From Phyllobacterium sp. OV277 (GTDB lineage Bacteria; Pseudomonadota; Alphaproteobacteria; Rhizobiales; Rhizobiaceae), in NCBI RefSeq assembly GCF_900104355.1, contig NZ_FNIY01000001.1, positions 806,001-870,000 on the forward strand: a DNA stretch of 64,000 nt. The letters run 5' to 3'. How positions within the stretch are numbered: position 1 is the first letter of the stretch; the number at the start of each line of letters is the position of its first letter. Below are positions 51,053 to 59,809 of this stretch, one piece after another. The notes below the pieces were generated by a model. That model was not told the origin of the DNA and made no database searches. It worked only from the letters and a program-made list of their open reading frames with translations. The position numbers and the translations under genes are program-made.

Positions 51053-51724
51053 ATGCCGCAAAACAGGTTTGATCTGATAATTTTTGATTGTGATGGTGTG
51101 CTTGTCGACAGCGAACCGCTGGCGGAACGCGCCTACCACAATGTTTATGCGCGGCATGGGATGAACCTGCCCGAAGGCACCATTGCCCAATGCGTGGGCA
51201 TGAAACAGGCCGATATCATCAAGCGAATCGCTGAGCTGAGCGGCTTCCAGCTTTCCGAGGCCGGTGAAGCCGAACTCTGGCCCGAGACAAAACACGTTTT
51301 CAGCCAGTTCCTGCAACCAACGCCCGGTATCACCGCGCTGCTCGAAGCGCTGGAAACACCCCGCTGTGTTGCCTCGTCCTCATCGCTGGAGCGCATTCAC
51401 TTCAGTCTGGAAACCACCAAGCTCGCCGGGTTCTTCGGTGATGCGATCTACTCTTCATCCATGGTCAAGCGTGGCAAGCCTGCACCTGATCTCTTCCTGC
51501 ACGCTGCGAAAGAAATGGGATACGAACCATCCACATGCGTGGTGATCGAGGATTCGCCATATGGTGTGGAAGGAGCAGTTGCCGCGGGCATGACCGCTAT
51601 TGGCTATACCGGCGGCGGCCATACCTACACATCCCATGCCCAGACCCTGCTGGACAAAGGCGCCAGCGCGGTGTTCGCAGACTGGAAAGACATTGCTTAC
51701 TGGATGCGGGCGGAGAAGGACTGA
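51053..51724 (+). CDS. HAD-family sugar phosphatase / phosphoglucomutase-like hydrolase
   Basis: 223 aa. Motif I is DCDGVLVDSE, motif II CVASSSS, motif III the Lys in RGKPAPDLF and motif IV VVIEDSPYGVEGAVAAGM. A helical cap domain (residues 18-85) marks the beta-phosphoglucomutase/phosphoglycolate phosphatase group. It is divergent from the DRL operon across the shared operator, so it may dephosphorylate a pathway intermediate or relieve sugar-phosphate stress. Confidence 0.9.
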   Translation: MPQNRFDLIIFDCDGVLVDSEPLAERAYHNVYARHGMNLPEGTIAQCVGMKQADIIKRIAELSGFQLSEAGEAELWPETKHVFSQFLQPTPGITALLEALETPRCVASSSSLERIHFSLETTKLAGFFGDAIYSSSMVKRGKPAPDLFLHAAKEMGYEPSTCVVIEDSPYGVEGAVAAGMTAIGYTGGGHTYTSHAQTLLDKGASAVFADWKDIAYWMRAEKD

Positions 51725-51736
51725 TCCACAAAACAA

Positions 51737-51762
51737 AGAAGGGTGCCGCAGGGCACCCTTCT
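51737..51762. terminator. Bidirectional terminator
   Basis: AGAAGGGTGCC-GCAG-GGCACCCTTCT is a perfect 11-bp stem with a 4-nt loop between converging genes, A-rich on the left and T-rich on the right. Confidence 0.8.
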
Positions 51763-51781
51763 CATTTGGCTGTGAAGACGC

Positions 51782-52513
51782 TTAGTTCTTCAGCTCGAAC
51801 GTCACGTTGACGGTGACATTGTAGCTGTTCTCACCCGCAGCAACCGGCACGGTATCCGATGCGGGCGCTGCCATCATCTTGGCGCGTCCAGCCATTTCGT
51901 ACGGGCGCGGCTGGAAAGACTGCTCACTGATCTCGATGATCTTGCCGACTTCTACACCAGCGGCTTGCGTCAAGGTCTTTGCCTTGGCAATGGCGTCGGC
52001 CACGGCCTTCTTGCGGGCTTCCTCAAGGATGGTCTCCGGCTTGTCATTGGTGAAGGTCAGATTGCCGCCCTGATTGACGCCAAGCGTCACCGATTGATCC
52101 AGAATGTCGCCAACCTTTTTGAGGTCGCGCACCCGCACCGACAGGGAGTTGGAAACCGCATAGCCGACAATCTTCGGCGCTTTCGGTTGTTCGCCCTGCT
52201 TGTTGTCAGGATAGACATAGCGTGGATCAATGCTGAAGCCCGAAGTCTGTAGATCGCGCTCGGCGATTCCGGCTTTCTTCATGGCGTCGAGCACCTTGGC
52301 CATGGTTTCGTTGTTAGCGGTCAAAGCTTCCCGCGCGGTCGGCTTTTCCTGCAATACAACCAGTGAAAGCACGGCCATATCAGGCGCAGCAGCGGCTTCG
52401 CCTTGCCCTGTAACCGTAATGTGCGGACGTGGTGCTTCATCCGCCATAGCGGCGAAAGGAACGGCCATCATTGCGGTTGCGGCAACAGCCACGGCTAGAA
52501 ATTTTGGTGTCAT
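51782..52513 (-). CDS. bp26: Periplasmic SIMPL-domain protein, BP26/Omp28 ortholog
   Basis: 243 aa. A signal peptide (cleaved near AMA-DEA) is followed by the DUF541/SIMPL domain. [65 protein letters not shown] and [18 protein letters not shown] follow the Brucella 26-kDa periplasmic immunogenic protein closely. BP26 forms oligomeric channel-like assemblies, and its physiological role is unclear. GGGGAG precedes the ATG at 52513. Confidence 0.93.
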   Translation of the reverse strand: MTPKFLAVAVAATAMMAVPFAAMADEAPRPHITVTGQGEAAAAPDMAVLSLVVLQEKPTAREALTANNETMAKVLDAMKKAGIAERDLQTSGFSIDPRYVYPDNKQGEQPKAPKIVGYAVSNSLSVRVRDLKKVGDILDQSVTLGVNQGGNLTFTNDKPETILEEARKKAVADAIAKAKTLTQAAGVEVGKIIEISEQSFQPRPYEMAGRAKMMAAPASDTVPVAAGENSYNVTVNVTFELKN

Positions 52514-52623
52514 GGAATATCTCCCCGGATGAAGTGACATGAGCTGCGTCGCAGCTGATTATGGGCGCAATAGGGCGAAAGATAAAACTTTCGCCCTCTT
52601 AGGTTGTGGTCTGTCGAATTGGA

Positions 52624-52669
52624 TTTAACGGATGACCAGGCAGCCGTTTAACGGATGACCGGGCAGCCG
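52624..52669. repeat. 23-bp tandem duplication at a gene end
   Basis: TTTAACGGATGACC(A/G)GGCAGCCG occurs twice head to tail. The second unit contains the last codons and stop (CPVIR) of the secreted protein gene, and the first lies just beyond the stop. This is a recent slippage duplication that left the original C-terminus intact. Confidence 0.85.
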
Positions 52670-53013
52670 GGTGCACGGGCAAAGACGATGGCGGTGCGAT
52701 GACCATAGCGCCAACCGGTAACCCGTACGACATTCCGGTTCACGATAGCCCGTGGATTACGGATGCCCATGCGGCTCGCCTTGTTCAACGCCAGATTGAC
52801 ACTGCACGCGCGCACAGGCCGATAAACAGGGCGATAGCCATGATGATAGCGATGGCCATAACGATGATCGACCTTGATGACATTTGAACCGGCAACATCA
52901 ACGATCTGAGACGACGGGGCGATGGGCGCAGCTGACGCGGCGCTGGCACCGAAGAGGGAACCGAGGCCAAGTGCGGCGGTCACAGCGAGCATCTTGAATG
53001 AAATGCGGGACAT
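52648..53013 (-). CDS. Secreted basic protein with Tyr/His/Arg-rich segment, 121 aa
   Basis: The signal peptide starts MSRISFKMLAVTAALGLGSL and is cleaved near ASA-AP. A DHRYGHRYHHGYRPVYRPV segment follows, then a domain with two Cys (RACSVNLALNKASRMGIRNPRAIVNRNVVRVTGWRYGHRTAIVFARAPGCPV). That part resembles small Rhizobiales envelope proteins of unknown function. Likely periplasmic, with a disulfide. Confidence 0.75.
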   Translation of the reverse strand: MSRISFKMLAVTAALGLGSLFGASAASAAPIAPSSQIVDVAGSNVIKVDHRYGHRYHHGYRPVYRPVRACSVNLALNKASRMGIRNPRAIVNRNVVRVTGWRYGHRTAIVFARAPGCPVIR

Positions 53014-53137
53014 GGCGTTTCTCCTTTATTGTTTTTTGATCCAGACTTAAAATCCGGAAGGTGATCGTTTGTTCCACAAATCACCTGAACAAAGCTTCAA
53101 CGTTCCATTCATCTCCCGTTCAGTAGAATTAAATTCC

Positions 53138-53593
53138 TCAACTTTCTGATTCGGCCATCATCATGTGGTCGAAATAATCTTCGTCCCTTTTCAGGTCGTG
53201 ATCATAGGCGGTCACCTTGCCGCGCACCGAAATTCCGGCTTCATGCACGGTTTCCGCGCTTCCCGAAACCAGCGGATGCCACCAATAAAGATCCCTGCCC
53301 TCATCAATGAGGCGATAGCCGCAGGTTTCAGGCAGCCAAGGCACTTCACGGACAATCTCCGGTGTCAGGAAAACGCAGTCGGGAACTTTCTTCTTCCGGC
53401 CTACATAATCCGAGCACTGGCATGTCCCCGCATCAAGCAATGTGCAGGCCACGGTGGTGAAATAGATTTCATCCGTGTCTTCATCTTCCAGCTTGTGCAG
53501 ACAGCAACGCCCGCAACCGTCGCACAGACTCTCCCATTCCGAGCGGTTCAGCTCGTCAAGCGTCTTGGTTTTCCAGAATGGTTCTTTGGGCAT
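53138..53593 (-). CDS. YcgN-family (UPF0260) cysteine-cluster protein
   Basis: 151 aa. [32 protein letters not shown] and [22 protein letters not shown] carry the conserved cysteines of the YcgN family (YkgJ-type metal-binding cluster). [25 protein letters not shown] is also invariant in the family. Full length is normal. Function unknown, with a zinc or iron-sulfur site proposed. Confidence 0.9.
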   Translation of the reverse strand: MPKEPFWKTKTLDELNRSEWESLCDGCGRCCLHKLEDEDTDEIYFTTVACTLLDAGTCQCSDYVGRKKKVPDCVFLTPEIVREVPWLPETCGYRLIDEGRDLYWWHPLVSGSAETVHEAGISVRGKVTAYDHDLKRDEDYFDHMMMAESES

Positions 53594-53864
53594 GCGCTCG
53601 CATACATCTCAAACATCGATCCGTCCAGTGTAGCGCATTTTCCGCATGAACCCAAAATGAACAGCACCTTCACACGCGATACAGGCTCACCCGTGCAATC
53701 TCCCTGTAATCGGACTCGGGCAGGATGACATTTGCGCATGTGTACCCGCAACGAATCTGGTGAGACGACTGCGATGGTCAATTGGCTGCCACAAAGCTGA
53801 CCCAAGCTGCGGTCACAAACATTTGACGTGTTTCAACGGAAAGAAACGCAAGACAGGGATGACA

Positions 53865-56366
53865 ATGAAACGCACAGCACTCTTTTTTGCTTCAACAGCA
53901 ATTCTGTTCTCCTCGCCCTCGGCGATGGCAGAGCAATCGCCACTCCCTCGCCCTTACATCTCTTCCAATACCAACGAAGCTCCGTTGTTGCTGGCGCAGG
54001 CGGAGGGTGAATCCACAGCGGAAGAGGTGATAAAGCCGCAGCAGGTCGAGAACCAAGCGCCCGCTCAGATCGAGGAAGCCCAGAACCAGCCGCAGGAAGC
54101 TGCACCTGGTGCCGGTGCACAGCAAAAGGCTGAAGAGCTAGCAAGAAAACGCGCTGAAGAAGAAGCCCACGCTGCGGAAGCGCAGGCCGCCGAACGTGCG
54201 CAGGAGGCTAAGCGCGCGGCGCACGAAGAAGCACAGAAAGCTGCTGAAGAGCAGAAGGCTATCGCAGCAGAAGCCAAGCAGAAGGCCGCCGAAGAGGCGC
54301 AGGCTGCAAAAGCTGCCGAAGCCGAAGCGAAACAGAGAGCAGCGGCAGAAGCACAGGCCGCCAAAGCCGAACAGCAAAAGGCCATAGAGGCCGAAGCCAA
54401 GCAGAAGGCTGCCGAAGAGGCGCAGGCTGCAAAGGCCGCCGAAAAAGCGGCTGCGCAGGAAGCCGAGCAGGCCAAGAAGGCAACTGAAGCCGAAGCCAAC
54501 AAGGCTGCGGAACAGCAAAAGGCTATCGAGGCTGACGCACGCAAGAAAGCCGAAAGCGCCCAGAAGGCCGCTGACCAGCAAACGCAAAAAGCCGCTGAGG
54601 ACGCGAAGAAGGCAACGGAAAAAGCCACAAAGGAAGCTCCAGCTGCCGAAGAGCCCGCCGTTGAAAAGCCGCAGCAACCCAAGGGACAAAAGCCTGCGGC
54701 AGAGCAACCAGCAACTGAGAAGCCTGCACCAGCTGCCGAGCCTGCTACGGGCGAAAAGCCCGCCAAGCCTGCTGAGGCACAAAAGCCTACTACAGAACCG
54801 GCAACCAATCAGCCTGCGGAAAAGCCGGCCAAACCAGCCGCAGGTCAGAAACCTGCAACGGAACAGCCCGCTGGTGAAAAACCGGCACCTGTCACCGAAC
54901 CTGCCAAGGGTGAGAAGCCCGCGCCAGCCACAGAGCCTGCCAAGGGTGAAAAGCCCGCGCCAGCCACAGAGCCTGCCAAGGGTGAAAAGCCGGCAAAGCC
55001 GGTCGAAGGCCAAAAGCCTGCAACCGGGCAACCTGCTGGTGAACAACCCGCAACCGGAAAACCTGCGGGCGAGAAGCCATCTCCTGTTACAGAACCTGCT
55101 GCGGGAGAAAAGCCTGCCAAGCCTGTTGAAGGACAGAAGCCAGCGCTGGAGCCTGCCGCCGGTCAGCCTACGGGTGAAAAACCCGCAACGCCTGTCGAAG
55201 CTGGAAAGCCCGGACCAAAGGACGCCTCGCCATTGCCGGAAAATGCCGCCCCGGTTCTCGACAGCCAGAAGCCAGCCCCGCCCGTAAAGGGCACCGGCGG
55301 TCAGACCGTCGAAAAGCCTGCCGGTCAACAGCCGGCGGTCCAACAGCCGGTTGTCCAGCAGCCTGCCGTTCAGGTTCCAGCTACCCCGCCTGCACCGCCG
55401 CCAAAGAATGACGCGGATGTGCAGAAGGCGCTGGTACCGATCAAGGTGGAGGGTATCCGCACCGAGGAAGGCACCCGCGTCAAACAGGCACCACGCGAAG
55501 AGCGGCCTGCCGATGTGCAGATTATCCAGAAGATCGACAACCGCACCATCGTCGAAGTCAACAACAACATCTTTGTTGAAAGCTCCGACCGTCCGCGCAT
55601 GTCTCGCGATGCCCAGGATGTCTATTACGAGGACCTGCCGCGCAACCGTACACGCGAAACCATCGTGCGTGACAATGGCGTGCAGGTTGTCACCATCCGC
55701 AACCGCTATGGCGATGTTATCCAGCGTTCACGCGTCATGCCCGATGGACGCGAGGTCCTTCTGAGCTACACACCCGATTACGATCGTGAGGAACGCTATC
55801 AGTGGCGCGATCCCGGCCTTGATCTGCCACCGCTCGTCCTTGATATCCCTGTTGCCGAATACATCCTTGATGCCGATCAGGTGCCGGAAGCAGACGTCTA
55901 CGACTTCTTCATCCGTCCGCCGGTGGAACGTGTTGAACGCATTTACTCGGTTGATGAAGTCAAGCGCTCGGCTCGTATCCGTGACAAGGTGCGCCGTATT
56001 GATCTGGATACGATTACCTTCAAGTTCGGCTCCGCTGACATCACCGACGATCAGATCCCGCATCTCGACAGTGTGGCCAAGGCAATGGCGGAGATCCTGA
56101 AAAAGAACCCGGCTGAAACCTTCCTCATCGAAGGCCACACCGATGCCGTCGGTTCCGATCAAGCCAACCTTGTTCTCTCCGACAAGCGGGCGGAATCGGT
56201 TGCCCAGGCCCTGACCAATGTGTTCGGCATTGCGCCTGAAAACATGGCCACCCAGGGCTATGGCGAACGCTATCTGAAGATCAAGGTCGATGGACCCGAG
56301 CAGCAGAACCGCCGTGTCGCCATCCGCCGCATCACCCCGCTGGTGCAGCCGCTGGCCAGCAAGTAG
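53865..56366 (+). CDS. Large OmpA-family envelope protein with long repetitive spacer
   Basis: 833 aa. A signal peptide (MKRTALFFASTAILFSSPSA) is followed by about 170 residues of Ala/Glu/Lys-rich coiled coil (residues 85-255). A 250-residue Pro/Ala/Lys/Glu/Thr region comes next, then a globular part and a C-terminal OmpA domain (TITFKFGSADITDDQIPHLDSVAKAMAEIL...FLIEGHTDAVGSDQANLVLSDKRAESV) that binds peptidoglycan. The repeats could span or anchor the periplasm, or expose the N-terminal portion. AGGG six bases before the ATG at 53865 is the ribosome site. The coiled-coil part superficially resembles TolA. Confidence 0.88.
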   Translation: MKRTALFFASTAILFSSPSAMAEQSPLPRPYISSNTNEAPLLLAQAEGESTAEEVIKPQQVENQAPAQIEEAQNQPQEAAPGAGAQQKAEELARKRAEEEAHAAEAQAAERAQEAKRAAHEEAQKAAEEQKAIAAEAKQKAAEEAQAAKAAEAEAKQRAAAEAQAAKAEQQKAIEAEAKQKAAEEAQAAKAAEKAAAQEAEQAKKATEAEANKAAEQQKAIEADARKKAESAQKAADQQTQKAAEDAKKATEKATKEAPAAEEPAVEKPQQPKGQKPAAEQPATEKPAPAAEPATGEKPAKPAEAQKPTTEPATNQPAEKPAKPAAGQKPATEQPAGEKPAPVTEPAKGEKPAPATEPAKGEKPAPATEPAKGEKPAKPVEGQKPATGQPAGEQPATGKPAGEKPSPVTEPAAGEKPAKPVEGQKPALEPAAGQPTGEKPATPVEAGKPGPKDASPLPENAAPVLDSQKPAPPVKGTGGQTVEKPAGQQPAVQQPVVQQPAVQVPATPPAPPPKNDADVQKALVPIKVEGIRTEEGTRVKQAPREERPADVQIIQKIDNRTIVEVNNNIFVESSDRPRMSRDAQDVYYEDLPRNRTRETIVRDNGVQVVTIRNRYGDVIQRSRVMPDGREVLLSYTPDYDREERYQWRDPGLDLPPLVLDIPVAEYILDADQVPEADVYDFFIRPPVERVERIYSVDEVKRSARIRDKVRRIDLDTITFKFGSADITDDQIPHLDSVAKAMAEILKKNPAETFLIEGHTDAVGSDQANLVLSDKRAESVAQALTNVFGIAPENMATQGYGERYLKIKVDGPEQQNRRVAIRRITPLVQPLASK
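54901..55008 (+). repeat. 36-bp tandem repeats within the OmpA-family gene
   Basis: Two nearly identical 36-bp units (54901-54936 and 54937-54972) encode PAKGEKPAPATE, with a third, diverged unit following. The period is a multiple of three, so copy-number change keeps the frame. They are a likely source of length variation between strains. Confidence 0.85.
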
Positions 56367-56387
56367 TCCGATCGGACATTGAAACAG

Positions 56388-56416
56388 AAAAACCCGGGCT
56401 TCAGTCCGGGTTTTTT
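56388..56416 (+). terminator. Terminator of the OmpA-family gene
   Basis: AAAAACCCGG pairs with CCGGGTTTTT across an 8-nt loop, ending in a run of six T, 22 bases after the stop. A textbook intrinsic terminator. Confidence 0.9.
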
Positions 56417-56465
56417 GTGATTATAGGTGGTTTTGTCTTGAGTTCGTCATCTGCATCGCTATCTC

Positions 56466-57020
56466 ATGCAGGAAACCAATTGGAATAAGTTGTTTATGAA
56501 ACGTATCGAAGTTTTCATCGAAAGCATCATTCTCGCCTCGCGCTGGCTGCTTGTCGTGTTCTATCTCGGGCTGGCAATCGCGCTGGCGATTTATGCTTTC
56601 TCGTTCGCCGGTAAGCTCTTCGATTTCGTCATGAAGGTCACTACTCTTGATGAAACCGAAACAATCCTCAAAATGCTCGGGCTCATTGATGCAGCGCTGG
56701 TTGCCAGCCTCGTGGTGATGGTGATCATCTCCGGTTACGAAAACTTCGTCAGCCGTTTCGATCAGGCCGATGATGTCCATTGGCTTGGCACGATTGATGC
56801 CGGATCGCTCAAGATCAAGGTAGCCTCGACCATCGTCGCCATCTCGTCGATCCACCTCTTGCAGGTGTTCCTGAATCTGACAAAATACTCAACCGAACAG
56901 CTGACATGGTTCACGGTGATCCATCTCGCCTTCGTCTTCTCCGCCCTGTTCCTTGCCTATATCGACAAGATCATGGCCAAGGACAAAGGCGATAAGAAAT
57001 CGGACGAGCCGTCGATTTAA
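56466..57020 (+). CDS. UPF0114 family inner-membrane protein (YqhA type)
   Basis: 184 aa with about four helices. FIESIILASRWLLVVFYLGL, ALVASLVVMVIISGYENFVSRFD and KIKVASTIVAISSIHLLQVFLN are the conserved blocks of the family. Function is not established. The start at 56466 has no strong ribosome site, and an ATG at 56496 is possible. No operon partner. Confidence 0.88.
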   Translation: MQETNWNKLFMKRIEVFIESIILASRWLLVVFYLGLAIALAIYAFSFAGKLFDFVMKVTTLDETETILKMLGLIDAALVASLVVMVIISGYENFVSRFDQADDVHWLGTIDAGSLKIKVASTIVAISSIHLLQVFLNLTKYSTEQLTWFTVIHLAFVFSALFLAYIDKIMAKDKGDKKSDEPSI

Positions 57021-57049
57021 GCTGATCGACCGCAGTGTCGGTGAATGCA

Positions 57050-57214
57050 TTCACCCCCCTCTGTCCTGTCGGACATCTCCCCCACAAGGGGGGAGATCAG
57101 CCTTCAGTACCGCCTTTGCACAATCTGAAACGTTTCCTGTTGTGCAAAGGCGTTCATGCCCATGTGATCTCCCCCCTTGTGGGGGAGATGTCCGACAGGA
57201 CAGAGGGGGGTGAA
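57050..57214. repeat. 165-bp intergenic palindrome with 48-bp arms
   Basis: The arm 57050-57097 (starting TTCACCCCCCTCTGTCCTGT) is the reverse complement of 57167-57214. Each arm contains CTCCCCC-ACAA-GGGGGGAG, itself a hairpin. An inner pair of 13-bp arms (CGCCTTTGCACAA and its complement) adds a further stem. This is a repetitive extragenic palindrome of a kind common in Brucellaceae and other Rhizobiales. Confidence 0.85.
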
Positions 57215-57235
57215 AGCTGCCGGTTCGTGCTTCGT

Positions 57236-57381
57236 GGTTCGTGGTTCGTGGTTCGACAAGCTCACCATGAGGGAGAGTGAGGATGCAACGCTAATCGCAG
57301 AGTTTGCAGAATAAAGCTCCCTTCATCCTGAGCCTGTCGAAGGGCCTCATGGTGAGCTTGTCGAACCACGAACCACGAACC
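57236..57381. repeat. Second intergenic inverted repeat with 37-bp arms
   Basis: GGTTCGTGGTTCGTGGTTCG followed by ACAAGCTCACCATGAGG (57236-57272) is repeated inverted at 57345-57381. The GTTCGACAAGCTCACCATGAG core is a widespread extragenic repeat in alphaproteobacteria. A related fragment, sharing GTGGTTCGACA and GGATGCAAYGCTRATCG, appears at the right window edge. Confidence 0.8.
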
Positions 57382-57424
57382 ACCAAACCACACCCAACAT
57401 ATCTGCCACTGTCATCTCAAACAC

Positions 57425-57456
57425 AAAACGGGATGGGTTTTCACCCATCCCGTTTT
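57425..57456 (-). terminator. rpoD terminator
   Basis: AAAACGGGATGGGT pairs with ACCCATCCCGTTTT (14-bp stem, 4-nt loop) 24 bases downstream of the minus-strand rpoD stop, followed by a T-rich run on that strand. Confidence 0.88.
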
Positions 57457-57479
57457 CATTTTAACCGGCGATATAACGC

Positions 57480-59504
57480 TTAGCTGTCGAGGAAGGAGCG
57501 CAGTTTGCGCGAGCGGCTCGGGTGCTTGAGCTTGCGCAGTGCTTTCGCTTCGATCTGGCGGATACGCTCGCGCGTAACCGAGAACTGCTGGCCGACTTCT
57601 TCCAGTGTGTGGTCGGTGTTCATGCCAATGCCGAAACGCATGCGCAGAACGCGTTCCTCACGCGGGGTCAGCGAAGCCAGAACCCGGGTTGTCGTATCGC
57701 GCAGGTTCGCCTGAATGGCCGCATCGATTGGCAGCAACGCATTCTTGTCTTCGATGAAATCGCCGAGGTGCGAATCTTCTTCATCACCCACCGGCGTTTC
57801 CAGCGAAATCGGCTCCTTGGCGATCTTCAGAACCTTGCGCACTTTTTCAAGCGGCATGGCCAGCTTTTCAGCCAGTTCTTCCGGTGTCGGTTCACGGCCA
57901 ATTTCATGCAGCATCTGGCGCGATGTGCGGACGATCTTGTTGATGGTTTCGATCATATGCACCGGAATACGGATGGTGCGCGCCTGATCGGCGATCGAAC
58001 GGGTAATCGCCTGACGAATCCACCATGTCGCATAGGTCGAGAACTTGTAACCACGGCGATATTCGAACTTGTCGACCGCCTTCATCAGGCCGATATTGCC
58101 TTCCTGAATGAGATCGAGGAACTGCAGACCGCGGTTCGTGTACTTCTTGGCGATGGAAATAACGAGACGCAGATTTGCCTCGACCATTTCCTTCTTGGCC
58201 AGCGCTGCTTCGCGCTCGCCCTTCTGCACCTGATTGACGATGCGGCGGAATTCCGAAATCGAGATCGCAGTTTCCTGCGCCATGTTCTGGATTTCCGTGC
58301 GCAGGTTCTTGATCGTGTCTTTTTCGTTCTTGGTGAACTCTTTCCAGCCACGGGTGGTGAGGTTGGAAACGGCTTTCAGCCAGTTCGGGTCAAGTTCGTT
58401 GCCCTGATATTCCTTCAGGAAGTCCTCGCGGCGCACGCCATAGGATTCGGCAAGACGCAAGAGGCGGCCTTCGTTCTGGACCAGACGCTTGTTGATGTCA
58501 TAAAGCTGGGCAACCAGCGCTTCGATACGGTTCTGGTTCAGCGACAGTGACTTCACTGCCTTGATCAGCTGATCCTTCAGTTCCTTGTAGCGACGCTCCT
58601 GGCTTGGCGACAGGGAACCCGAGGCAGCGAGGCGGGCTTCCACCTGCTGGTCCTGCAGCTTGCGCAGCTTCTTATAGGTATCGGCGATAACGTCGAGCGT
58701 TTCCATGACCTGCGGACGCAGTTCAGCTTCCATCGCGGCAAGCGACAGATTGGCTTCATCGTCCTCATCATCATCGTCTTCAACGGGTGTATCACCACCA
58801 ACATTGGTAATGTCATCATCGTCGCGGCGGCTGCGCGAGCGGTCATTGCCAGCGGCAGGCTTTTCTTCCTCGACGCGCTCGATCACCGGAGCCTGCTTGG
58901 CTTCGGGGCCCGCATAGGTGGTTTCCAGATCGATGATTTCGCGCAAAAGAATCTGCGAGTCGTTCAAGGCATCGCGCCAGATGATGATGGCCTGGAAGGT
59001 CAACGGGCTTTCGCACAGCCCTGAGATCATCGTCTCGCGCCCGGCCTCGATCCGCTTGGCGATGGCGATTTCGCCTTCGCGCGACAGAAGCTCGACGGTG
59101 CCCATCTCGCGCAGATACATGCGAACAGGGTCGTCTGTACGGTCGGTTGGTTCTTTCTTGGTGACGGTTGGTGCGACGGCTGTGCCGGTTGCGTCGGCGA
59201 GTTCGCGAGCATCGCTCTCGTCGTCGCTATTGTCAGCCTCTTCGGCGTCCGCGTCCTGTTCGTCGTCCTCGACAACATTGATGCCCATATCACTGAGCAT
59301 AGCCATCGTGTCTTCAATCTGTTCGGAAGTGACCTCTTCGGACGGAAGAACGGCATTAAGCTCGTCCATCGTCACATAGCCGCGCTTCTTGGCGAGCTTG
59401 ATCATCTTCTTGACAGCGTCATCGGAAAGGTCGAGAAGCGGTCCGTCCGGCGCGCCTTCGCGCTCGACTTCTACTTCTTCGTTTTCCTTTGCTTTCGTTG
59501 CCAT
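57480..59504 (-). CDS. rpoD: RNA polymerase primary sigma factor
   Basis: 674 aa. Region 1.1 is acidic (residues 20-110). Region 1.2 is [30 protein letters not shown] long acidic non-conserved insert (EDDDDEDDE, about residue 245) follows. Regions 2.1-2.4 include [57 protein letters not shown]. Region 4.2 is [28 protein letters not shown]. It lies downstream of dnaG on the same strand, the usual macromolecular synthesis order without rpsU. A perfect CtrA box lies in the upstream region. Confidence 0.98.
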   Translation of the reverse strand: MATKAKENEEVEVEREGAPDGPLLDLSDDAVKKMIKLAKKRGYVTMDELNAVLPSEEVTSEQIEDTMAMLSDMGINVVEDDEQDADAEEADNSDDESDARELADATGTAVAPTVTKKEPTDRTDDPVRMYLREMGTVELLSREGEIAIAKRIEAGRETMISGLCESPLTFQAIIIWRDALNDSQILLREIIDLETTYAGPEAKQAPVIERVEEEKPAAGNDRSRSRRDDDDITNVGGDTPVEDDDDEDDEANLSLAAMEAELRPQVMETLDVIADTYKKLRKLQDQQVEARLAASGSLSPSQERRYKELKDQLIKAVKSLSLNQNRIEALVAQLYDINKRLVQNEGRLLRLAESYGVRREDFLKEYQGNELDPNWLKAVSNLTTRGWKEFTKNEKDTIKNLRTEIQNMAQETAISISEFRRIVNQVQKGEREAALAKKEMVEANLRLVISIAKKYTNRGLQFLDLIQEGNIGLMKAVDKFEYRRGYKFSTYATWWIRQAITRSIADQARTIRIPVHMIETINKIVRTSRQMLHEIGREPTPEELAEKLAMPLEKVRKVLKIAKEPISLETPVGDEEDSHLGDFIEDKNALLPIDAAIQANLRDTTTRVLASLTPREERVLRMRFGIGMNTDHTLEEVGQQFSVTRERIRQIEAKALRKLKHPSRSRKLRSFLDS

Positions 59505-59809
59505 ATTCTATGTCTCCAAGCGACGTTTCGCTTTGTTCATGCATGGGAACTAACGAGTGCGGTGGCGCACCGGTTCCCCTACAGCGTCAAGGTAGTAAAT
59601 GATCGACTAGCCGAAATCCCGTTAATGCCGGATTAACCTTGTTATTCCGATGGCGAGCACATTGTATATTTGCCGTATTTACAGGTTTTTCAGCCAAACC
59701 TACAAACATCAACGCAATATTTTCAATTCCGCGCAATCTGATTCCGTCATTATTCACCCACGTCAACCCCGACTCAACTGATTCGGGGTAAAAAAGCGAA
59801 TCAATTCCG
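59505..59809. other. rpoD promoter region
   Basis: The 305-bp gap between dnaG and rpoD has no gene. It contains a 6-bp inverted repeat just after dnaG (CCCCGA at 59767, TCGGGG at 59783), a TTGACG that could be a -35 on the minus strand near 59760, and the CtrA box. It is AT-rich around 59640-59760. Confidence 0.5.
59621..59637. promoter_or_regulatory. CtrA box upstream of rpoD
   Basis: GTTAATGCCGGATTAAC contains TTAA-N7-TTAAC and reads the same consensus on both strands. It lies 117 bases upstream of the rpoD start. CtrA binding to the rpoD promoter has been reported in Brucella abortus, as I recall it, and this site fits that report. Confidence 0.75.

Noticed and set aside
54138-55343. 401-codon antisense ORF and CRISPR-like periodicity in the OmpA-family gene
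   Set aside because: The antisense frame is an artefact of Ala/Lys/Pro repeats. The 36-bp period is a coding repeat, with no spacers of unique sequence between units.
57021-57479. Coding genes in the repeat region between the UPF0114 gene and rpoD
   Set aside because: Short ORFs here consist of translated palindromic repeats and lack ribosome sites.
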